Below the pieces are notes generated by a model that saw only the letters and a list, made by a program, of their open reading frames with translations, ran no database searches and was not told the DNA's origin. From positions 1,654,643 to 1,718,642 of the forward strand of contig MU004188.1 of assembly GCA_010093605.1 (NCBI GenBank): a stretch of 64,000 nucleotides of DNA, given 5' to 3'. This DNA comes from Lophium mytilinum. Its lineage: Eukaryota > Ascomycota > Dothideomycetes > Mytilinidiales > Mytilinidiaceae. This document shows, piece after piece, positions 54,694 through 64,000 of this stretch (the stretch's first letter is position 1; every line of letters starts with the position of its first letter). A program made the translations under genes and the position numbers.

Positions 54694-55452
54694 CTACTCC
54701 TCTACCCTAGACGCCAGTTTCTGAACTATCTTCACAATAACTTCCGGCTGGCTCAAGAAGGGCGAATGACCCGAGCTACATTTTTCCTTCTGGAAAATGG
54801 CACCGGTACCTTCGACCTTGCCCACCATCATCTCCTGGATCTGGATCGGGAGTGCCTGATCGTTTTCGCAGAAAAGATACGTCGAGGGATGAGCCATATA
54901 CGAAACTTGAGTGATGCGTGTCAACTGGGCGATAGCCGGAGACTCAACCAATTCTTCCACCCAAAAGCGTTGCTCCGCCTCTCCCAAATCGTTGTAGAAT
55001 CGCTGGCCTGGCTCAAGCATGGTACACATGCCGTGGATTTTGACGGGGATGAACGGAGGGAGATGATCCGGATCACCTAAAGCTGAGCCTAGACTTTCTC
55101 CTAGCGGTAGCACGAATGCAGAAACGAAAAGGAGATGAATCACGCCTCCAAGCATCCCGTGCACCTCACGCTCCCTGCGCGAAAACTTAGAGTCCACGGC
55201 TTGCGAAATCACCACCCCGCCGTATGAGTGCCCGATCACGATCACGCTCTTGCCCTCCTCCTCTATGAGTGTCATCAACTCTTCTCGAATTGCCTGGGCG
55301 TCTTCCATCAGCCCTATTGGTGGCGGCTTTCCGAGAGACGGCTGTCGCGGACATGAAGACGGGAATCCGGCAATTTCTAGAGCTTCGAGTAGTCGTTGAT
55401 AAGGCTTCGGTGAGTGCCATGCGCCATGGACAAAGAGAATAGTGGGAGCCAT
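54694..55452 (-). CDS. Alpha/beta hydrolase
   Basis: 252 residues, intronless. The oxyanion segment FVHGAWHSP is at 7-15, nucleophile elbow GHSYGG with Ser76 at 74-79, a probable acid in CENDQALP (about 196), and His in SSGHSPFLSQPE near 231. This is the AB_hydrolase_6 type of esterase-like proteins common in fungi and bacteria (salicylate-esterase-like fold). The short length and lack of signal peptide indicate a cytosolic enzyme; the substrate is unknown. The start ATG directly precedes the first strand. It stands at the right edge of the gene island, 370 bases from a small inverted-repeat element. Confidence 0.85.
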   Translation of the reverse strand: MAPTILFVHGAWHSPKPYQRLLEALEIAGFPSSCPRQPSLGKPPPIGLMEDAQAIREELMTLIEEEGKSVIVIGHSYGGVVISQAVDSKFSRREREVHGMLGGVIHLLFVSAFVLPLGESLGSALGDPDHLPPFIPVKIHGMCTMLEPGQRFYNDLGEAEQRFWVEELVESPAIAQLTRITQVSYMAHPSTYLFCENDQALPIQIQEMMVGKVEGTGAIFQKEKCSSGHSPFLSQPEVIVKIVQKLASRVEE

Positions 55453-55825
55453 TGAGGTGGCATGAATATTAAGTAGCGAGAAAGATATTCCTCAGCGGGA
55501 GACCAACGACGTTTACATATAAATGGTATTATGCGAACTAGCAATAACGTCAGCCGCTAGGCAATGGTTTTGAACTATAACCCCGCGTCGTCAAATTTAC
55601 TAACCTTATGCCAGCTAGATAGGACACCGAGTCCAAGTATATGTGAGAAATTGAGATGCAACTAGGAATCTAATACTTACTGGGCCTAGCCGGGCTTACC
55701 GACTGCATTAGGTATACGCTCATTGACCGCAACAAAGCTATGTGTACAATTGTATATTAGCATTCATACATAAGCTCCAGGTATAGAGAGGTTTTGACGA
55801 CCTATATATAGGTATAATAATTTGT

Positions 55826-56054
55826 ACTAGCACAGTAGGCGAAGCACGCGAGTGTAGTCTAGCAAAATAAGACCGACCTATTTCTATTAAAAATAGGCCG
55901 AATTCATCGGAAAAGGTCGTGCATGCATGAAAGAGGCCTCAAACTTCAGAGCCAGTCTCTTTTCAGTGTCAATTCAGCGCTAGTTGCCGTATTATTAAGG
56001 TTAAATTTATATACCTAGACTACACTTGCGTGCTTTACCTACTATGCTGGCCCT
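55826..56054. mobile_element. Small inverted-repeat element (MITE-like)
   Basis: actagcacagtaggcgaagcacgcgagtgtagtct (from 55826) is mirrored by agactacacttgcgtgctttacctactatgct (to 56054). About 30 of 35 positions pair, and mismatches are mostly C/T or G/A. The central part holds a small hairpin (cctatttctattaaaaatagg). No coding capacity. Confidence 0.6.
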
Positions 56055-56224
56055 AGCTAAGCTCCTTTATTATCTTAAGTATAAACCTATTTATCTATAA
56101 AAAGATATATAGAACTAGTTATCTTATACCTATATCTAAAAACTATTTAAAAGTAATATTTAGTAAAGATATATATAGATTTAGTTATACTTATAAAAAG
56201 TAAGACTAGTAGCCTACCCTTTAG

Positions 56225-56410
56225 TATTAAAGGTATAGAGCTAATATAAGAATAAATAGATAGATATATAGAAATTATATTACTTAAGTTCTATTCTATA
56301 TTAATAGTAATAGAGTTATATATATACTATATTTATACTATAAAATACTTCTTTAATATATATTATATTATATTATAATACTTATAGTTTTATTCTATAA
56401 GAATATTATT
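56225..56410 (-). repeat. Partial, heavily RIP-mutated solo LTR
   Basis: Starts tattaaaggtatagag and follows the Copia LTR (acttaagttctattctata, tagagtta) before fading out near 56410. Confidence 0.65.
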
Positions 56411-59400
56411 AGGAATTTCTAAATTAAGAAACGCGCAGAGAATACTAGTTACTTACGTAACCTTCTAGAAGACTATATATTTTACTACTCTATAGGCTTT
56501 ACGCTACTCTATAAAAGTTTATCTACTTCTTATATAAAATTTATATATAGGCTATATAGATAATTCTTAATTATAGATAATTTAGTATTATAGATAATTA
56601 TTATAGTTAATAACTACTTTATAGTTCTTATAAATATAGCTATCTACCTTCTCTATCTAACCTTCTAAAACCGCCTAATCTACCTAGATTATAGATAGAT
56701 AGATAATAATATAGATAGGGCCTTATATACTAAATATATAATTATTATATATAGTAGAAAATTTAAAGTTACACTAGTATATCTAGTTATCTCTTCTTAC
56801 TACCTCTACTAGAACTTTATAGTCTATAGTAACTTTATATATATTATAGACTTTATATATTATATAGATAGTAATGCCTATATATATTTCTAAGAATTAT
56901 ATAACTATTACTAACCTTAATAATTTTAATATTCTAGTAGACTATTAGAGCTAGCAACGCGTGCGCTAGATATCTAGGCTAGAGAATAGCACGCGATATA
57001 TATATTACGTGTTAGATAGTAGACTATATAGTAATTTAGAATATATTTAATTGCGGTATATATATTATAAAATAGAAAGATAATACTAAGTATAAAATAG
57101 AGCCTACTTATATTCTATTTACTAATTCTATACTACTATTTCTTATCTCTAATACTCTTAAGTAACTTAATAACTAGCCGCAGGCTTTCTTCTCTAGAAT
57201 TCTATACCTTAATATAGGTAGCTATAAACTTTTAATATTAGTCCTTATTAAATATAATTATAGTATTATTTTTATACTAGCTGTATTTATCTTTCTTTAT
57301 ATAAAACTACTATCTAAATTATATAAATAAGAGATTAAGAGGGCACTACTTCTAGTAGTTCTTTATTTTAATACTCTTCTTAGCCTTTCTATAAATTAGA
57401 GCTAAGTAGTATAAGTTATTATTAGTAAGGGGCTCTATATTATTAATCTTATTATTCTATAGTTAATATAATTAGTATATTATACTTTAGCTCTCTACCT
57501 TATATAATTACCTATACTATCTATAATATCTAATAAAGTATTTCTAAGAGGGGGGCTAAATAGAATTAAACGCGGTAAGAATAAGTATCTAGAGTTAAAT
57601 AGTTATACTTTACTTTTAATATACTTTATTAGCGTATATATCTTCTTATATTAGTTAATAAGGTTCTACTACTAATTCTACTTCTTTACTTCTATTCTTA
57701 CTACTCTTATAGTAAAGGCCTATTATTATTCTAGTATTATATCTTTAGTTAAATCTAATATATTATAGCAGTTAGGGTTATTATATATATTCTTATTATT
57801 ATCTTCTTTATAGTTTATATACTAACCTACCCGTTTTATAATAAATTCTTACTAGTAGAATAATAGTTAGTACTTATAGCGTAAGCTAAGTACCTACTAT
57901 TAGGTAAGATATTTATTATAATTTACTACTCTAGCTTATAGTTAGTATAGTCTTATATAAGGGGGGCGGTAGTTAATACTAGTAGTAGTAACTCTATAAA
58001 TTAGGTTTATATACTTCTAGCCTAAGGTATATTTACTAATAGTATAGTAGAGGTAAGTATATATATATATAATAGTATTACCTAAAAGAGGGTTAAAAAA
58101 CTCTTTTAAGTATCTTTATATCTCTAAGGTATTTATAGACTATTCTATAAAGAGTAGGTCTATAACTACTATCTAGATAGCCTTAGCTATAAAAATTACT
58201 AGTAGCCCCTATAATCTATTAGAATACTATCTAATACTAGGTTAGTAACTAATCTTAGCTTAGTCTTTATCTACTCTAAAGAGATAGTTCTAATTCTTTA
58301 TTAGCGTTAACGCAGTGCTAGTAATATCTAGAGTTATAGAACTAAGACTATAGTATTCTTATATAATATTATAAGTAACCTTTATTATAGTATTATAGAA
58401 ATAACTAAAAGTATTATAAATCTAGATTATATATTATAATTAGCTATTATATAAGGTTATAGAAGTAGGGAGAGAGTAATATACCTTCTATATATAAAAA
58501 GGGTCTAGAGTAGTAGAAATATTAGCTTAAGTATAGAATAGTTAGTCTTTATAGACATCTACCTATATTTATATTAGTACTTACTAAAATATATCTAGCC
58601 TAATACTTTTAGTCTAGGCTATAAGATTATTACTATATTTTCTAATTATATTAGTATCTAATACTATACTTTTAAGTATCTAGTATTTTATTTATTCTTC
58701 TACTACTATATATTTTACCTCTATAATTAGTACTTTAGTATACCTATCTATACTATTCTATATCTATATTATTTTACTATATTATTTTATACTAAGGGAG
58801 CTAATATAGTTATAAATAGGTATGCCTCTACCTATATCTAAGAAGTAGCTAGTAGAAGAGGAGGATAGTAAACCGCTTAATATAAAGGTATTAAATCTAG
58901 TTATTTAGTTAATAGCTCTATAGGCTTCTATTCTAGCTACTATTTTATCTTAGACTATAGCGGTACTCTAATAGATATTTATTAGTATATACTACTTAGT
59001 AGAGTAGCTATAATATATATATAAGCTAATCTTACGCTTAAAGTCTATTTATACGCGGAAGTTAGTATTACTAGATTAGAAGATAGATATATGCCTATTC
59101 TTATCCTCTATACCGCGTTTTCTCTTTCTAGTAAGAGATAAGGTGCGGCTAAATAGCTAAGATAATATAGCATTACTGTCTTAGAATATTCTAGTAGTAT
59201 ATTCTTTTTTACTTATTAAGTTCTATATATTTATTATTAGTTAGCAGGCGTTAAAGTTAAGAGAGCTAGGCGCGTTACTATATTAATTAGTTTTAAGGCA
59301 GTGCATTTTTACTTCTTTACTATCTATAGTTATATATATTAGCTATATATATATTAATATATACTATAGATAGGGTATATAGTATAGTATATTTAAGTTA

Positions 59401-61800
59401 TATAGTAAGTTTCTATTTAGAGTAGAGAGAAATAGTTCTATATTACTTTTTACTATATTTAAGTAGATAATATTAAGCCTTACTAAATAATAGATAGAGG
59501 GCGTATAGTAAAAGAATATTCTATTTTTTAAGGTAGAGTGTAAGAATAATAACTATAAAGAAAAGTAAAGTAGATTATAATTAAGTAGTATAGAGAGAAG
59601 AAAATAAAAGAGAAGTAAGTTACGCGTTTATTATAATAGAATATAATAGAGCTAGCCGGATATAGTCTATATATATTAACTTAGTATTTTTAGCTAGTTA
59701 TATACCTCTTTTCTATCCCCCCCTTAATAAAGCCCTATTATTTTATATAATTAAATACTTCTATCTATATAATTACCTCTTCTATTATATTACTTTAGAC
59801 TAGAGCTTATACTTATATACTTATATTAACTTCTACTAATTACTATATACGCACTACTACCTCCCGCTATTATTTCTAGATAGTATCTCCTATACTATTA
59901 GAATAGTAGTTAGTTAAGAGATTATAGACTTTATATTCTATATTATTAGATAGATAGCTAGCTAAGTTAGAGACCCTAATAGAGGTATTAATATTATAAC
60001 GCGTAGCTATCCCCTTATTACTAACTTTATTTCTAGTTAGGCAACCTACTTAGATATAAATAACCCGCTAGCTATTTTCTTTAGCTATAGTATATATTTC
60101 TCTTTTATATTATCTATAATAAACGCCTCTACCTTTACTAACTAAATTATGCAACCTTAAGCTATTATATTTTTCTCTCTCTTAGCCTAAAATACTCTCT
60201 TTACTACTATTTAGGCCTTCTTTCTATAATTCTAGCCCTCTATTAGTTACTATACTATAAGTAGTTATATACTATATTATAGAGTACTCCTCTATAGTAG
60301 AGAGGTTTCTAGATAGAAAAATAGAAGGGTAGTCTACTAGTAGTAAATTCCCCCTCTATAGAATCTATATATCTAGTTAGAATATTTAGCTATATAGCTA
60401 TACTTCTAGTTTTAATAATAGCTATAGTTTAGATAACTCTATACTACCTATATATAGGGATATTAAGCTATCTATATTCTAGTCTAGTAAGATAGTATAA
60501 GGTTATAATAAGGCCCCGCCTTAGAGTAGTATAGTTCTAGTCTAGTTCTCTTAGTAAAGCGGGCTATAGAATAGTCTAATTATAAATTAGATTAGCTAAG
60601 TATATAGACTTTTATACTATTTAAGTTTTCTACCTTTTATAATTTTATACTTTTATTTTTTATATAACTCTTATATTCTTTTTAACTTTTTCTATAGCTC
60701 TAATCTCTTACTTATTTATTTTATTATATAGGTATTTATAACTAGTAGAGGCTAATATAGGTATAGATAGAAGAATAGTATAGTACTAGCTAGAGTAGAT
60801 AAATATAGGGGTATTATCTATCTATATTAGCTATATTAATTAAAATTATTATATATATTTAATATACTATTTAGCTAAGGCTTAATAATTAGAGTAATAT
60901 AGTCTAGTTCTCTTAATAAACTCTAATATACTATTACTATATATTTTTATTATTAAATTCTATTACACTAGTATAGCTCCCGTTAGAGTCTATATAGCTG
61001 TTCTATCTAGGCTAATTTATAAGGGGAAACTATTTACTACCGGGCAGCGTTTAGATAAAAACCTTATCCTCTATTATATCTAGTGTTAGGCGCCCTTCTT
61101 CTTTATATTTTACTGTAGGGGATATATAGTAGGTCTATAAGAACTACTATAGAATAAGCTATTAAGATGCGTCTTTCTATATCTATCTAGAAAGGTTTAT
61201 TATTATTCTTCTAGGTTTAGGCTAAGTAGAATCTAGATGCGAGGCTGGTATAGAATTAGCGTAAGGGCCCGCGTATAAGTAGTGCGCTTGCGGGGCCTTT
61301 ATCTAAGGTAATAAGGTAAAATAAATAGTAGCTATATAGGCTATTAGAGATAGAAAGGCTGCGTAGTATATAGATAGTATATAGTAGAGGTATATAGAAA
61401 GTATATAGTTTATAGGTAGGCTATAAGAGTAGAAGGGCTATAAGTAGCTATATAGAGTTTATAGCTATAGTAGTATATATAAGCCTCTATAGTATAGCTA
61501 ATAGCTATAGAAGGGCTAAGAGTATAGAGTATATAGTTTATAGTCTATAATTAGAAAGTATATAGCCGCTTATAGTAAGTATAAGCCCTTATAGTATAAC
61601 TAACTAATAGTAGAAGAAAGAGAGCTGCGTGTATATACTATTATAAAGTAGGTAGGCTATTTAGAAATAGAAGGGCTATAAGAAACGGGAAGTATATAGA
61701 AAGTATATATTATAGGGTATATAGTAGAGACCTAAAGCTAACTATTTATACTAAGTACTAGTTAAGAGGGGGCGCTAAGGCCCGCTATAGTATAGTTAGG
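56411..61800. other. AT-rich RIP-degraded DNA
   Basis: More than 5 kb almost without CA and TG dinucleotides and saturated with TA, the end state of RIP. No open frame survives and no element could be identified. GC-richer words (gcacgcg, ggcgcc-like) remain mainly as CG and CC. Confidence 0.6.
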
Positions 61801-61965
61801 GGTAATAGTAAGGCTATAGGTAATATAAGGCTGTAGATAATAGTAAGGCTATAGGTAATAGTAAGGCTGTAGGTAATAGTAAGGCTATTAGTAATAGTAA
61901 GGCTATTAGTTATAGTAAGGCTATTAGTTATAGTAAGGCTGTAGGTAATAGCAGGGCTATAGTAT
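61801..61965. repeat. 18-bp tandem repeat, about 9 units
   Basis: Units of the form agtaaggctataggtaat with variants gtaggtaat, attagtaat and attagttat; the period is 18, once 17. Confidence 0.9.
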
Positions 61966-62339
61966 TAAGCGGGAGGGCTAGATCTACTTTCTTTCTATCT
62001 CTCTCGCTATTAAGAGGTAGGGTAGCAGGTCTATTTTCTATAGAAACTACCTAGCTACTACCTTAGGTCCCTTTTTACTTTTATATATTTTCTTATATAT
62101 CTAAGTCTTTACTTTCTTAAATAGTTCGCCTCTACCCTTTATATACCTCTTACAGTTTATTACTATATAGCGTGGTAATTAGAGGCTATGCCCGCAGGGG
62201 CAGGCTAGTATTAGGTAGCCTAGCACCTATATATAGTGCAGGTATCTATTAAGCTCTATATACTCTATTTATAGGTTTATAAGAATAGTACTTTTAACCT
62301 TTATAAGCCCTTTATATATAGTCTCCTATTATTTACTCT

Positions 62340-64000
62340 ATTTAGTATTAAGGGCCGGCGTTAGTAGCCTGCGCTATTCTATTTTATAAAAGGACTTTTA
62401 TACCTTCTTCTACCTTTCTTTATATTTATATTTAATTGTAAATTGCCTTAAGCGCTTATAGGCTTTATTTAATTTATCTTTATACCTAGTGTATAACCTT
62501 ATAGCCTTTACTATAAGGTTGCGGAGTATATTATAGTGGCTAGGGCTATACTTTAGCCTTATAAGTAGTCTATAGTAGGTGTAGATTTCCTATTATATAT
62601 TACTGCATGCTATTTTAATATACTAGCGTGCTGGCCCTTTACGCGTATAGTCCACGTAAGCTACTATAAGTTCCTCTAGTTTTAGCTAGAGTAGTAGGTA
62701 TAATATTTTATATTCTAGTACTATAGTACTTATAGTCTTATAGGCCCCTAAGATTCTCTAGAGGTATTAGTTCTAGGTTATTTTAAGCTACTTAATCTTT
62801 ATCTTGCTAAGCTACTCTAGTATGCCTAGTATAGTATACTAGGTAGTGCATCTATATATAATAGCAGGCTAGACCACTACTAAGTATATTAGGCGTGCTT
62901 TTCTAAAGCTAGCGCCCTAGATAGATACTATAAGCCGCGTAAGTACCCCTATCTAGGTTATAGCTTTATTCTTTATAATGCTAATATGCGGGCCCTATTT
63001 AAGCTTTAAGTCTATCTATACTTCTAGTACTTTTAGGTTTATTATAGGGCCCTCTATAAAGCCTTATATATTAACTATAGCTTTTAGATTAACTTCTTTA
63101 CGGGCTCTTATAAAGTGTATTAGGTGATATTTATCTAGTATAAATACTATGCTATACTTTCTTACCTATTCTATGCATCTATTATAGGCTCTCTTAATAG
63201 CCCTATAGTTTACCTCTATAGTTCTACTATATATAAGAATGTTTATATTATCTATAAACCCGTAGGCTATTATATTACTATTCTAAAGGGTTAGCAGTAG
63301 TATACTAGTAAAGAAAAGGAAGAGAATAGGTAATAGAAAGGAGCCCTATAGAATACCTATAGTAACTATAATTAGTTCTACTATATAGCTTTCTATAGAG
63401 AGCCTAGTTATATAGTCTTATAGAAAGAACCTAGTAAACCTTATTATCTACTCTAGTATACTCTAGACCCGTAGGTTATATATTATTTATTTATATAAGA
63501 CTTAATTAAACGCTTTTAATATATCTAGGCTAAGAAGTAATACTATAAGCTATAGGTTTTCTTTCTATATAGTATAGATTTATTCTATAAAAAGTTTAAG
63601 TGCTATCTATATAGAGCGTTCCGGCCGTGCCCCTATTTAGCTAAGTAGTAGTATGCCCTTTTCCTCTACTATCTTAGAGAGCCTCTTAGCTATAATATAT
63701 TTAAATAGCTTACCTATTATTTCTAGTAGCGTAATAGGCCTATAGGCTTTTACTATTATATAGAATACTTTCTAGGGTTTATATAGAACTACTATAATTA
63801 ATTCTTTAAATAGGCGGGGGTAGTATCCTCTATATAGGCACTTTATAAAGAAGCGGGCAAGCACTAGTACTAGTTATATCTTACACTTTTTTAGGAATCT
63901 ATTTATAATTCCTATAATTCTAGAGGCCTTATCTAGCGCAATTTCTATTAGTACTAAGAGTATATCTTCTATAGTAACTTCTATAGAGGTAGTATATAGT
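62340..64000 (-). pseudogene. Tad1-like LINE reverse transcriptase, RIP-degraded, runs off the window
   Basis: Read on the minus strand from the right edge: INRFLKKCKI stop LVLVLARFF, KAYRPITLLEIIGKLF and GARPERS (RT fingers), then about 63200-63330 GSPLSPILFLFFTS and AYGFIDNINIL (active-site box, second Asp read as Asn). Further on come the LINE C-terminal parts FILDKYHLIHF, VYIDLKLK-GPHI and LGAYKT. Stops are mainly TAG/TAA from Gln or Trp codons. The endonuclease part would lie beyond position 64000. This order (RT without integrase, ILGAYK tail) fits Tad-type non-LTR elements. Confidence 0.8.

Overview
The window is nuclear DNA of a filamentous ascomycete (Pezizomycotina, most like a dothideomycete; I cannot name the species). 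The evidence is short GT-AG introns of about 45-140 bp, fungus-restricted families (DUF3824, AzgA purine permease, CpcA/Gcn4 bZIP, Zn2Cys6 factor, fungal rhodopsin-domain receptor), and AT-rich blocks whose transposon copies carry the signature of repeat-induced point mutation (RIP).

The layout has four compartments. (1) Positions 1 to about 35,500 are ordinary gene-bearing DNA: DUF3824 protein, kelch/transmembrane protein, short-chain dehydrogenase, purine permease (azgA-like), methyltransferase-like protein, Rev7 (DNA polymerase zeta), very-long-chain acyl-CoA synthetase (FAT1 type), F-box protein, Rad10/ERCC1, Mediator subunit Med19, HAD hydrolase, the cross-pathway bZIP regulator CpcA and an AflR-like Zn2Cys6 factor. 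(2) About 35,500-43,900 is AT-rich. It holds a complete but mutated Ty1/Copia retrotransposon (36,755-42,216, two 252-bp LTRs, ATTAT target duplication, 397-base assembly gap) and several solo LTRs, one nested in another. (3) About 43,900-55,700 is a 12-kb gene island: a two-exon small protein, an SRPK-like kinase, a broken tyrosinase, a ten-exon rhodopsin-domain receptor, an inverted-repeat element, a cysteine-rich secreted protein and an alpha/beta hydrolase. (4) About 55,700-64,000 is AT-rich again, with a mutated Tad-like LINE reverse transcriptase running off the right edge.

Most genes are single housekeeping functions and do not form a cluster. Three pairs are divergent (azgA/methyltransferase-like, rev7/fat1, rad10/med19). 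The island between the two RIP blocks has the features usually linked with fast evolution: a secreted candidate effector, a kinase and receptor of expanded families, and a tyrosinase with a RIP-type change in a copper ligand. I did not find a clear new multi-gene system. The strongest leads are the two-uORF leader of cpcA, the RIP-driven decay and microsatellite birth in the Copia family, the unannotated-style two-exon small gene at 44.4-44.7 kb, and the secreted protein at 52.3 kb. Exon boundaries given here were worked out by hand from splice signals and reading frame and are not confirmed by transcripts.
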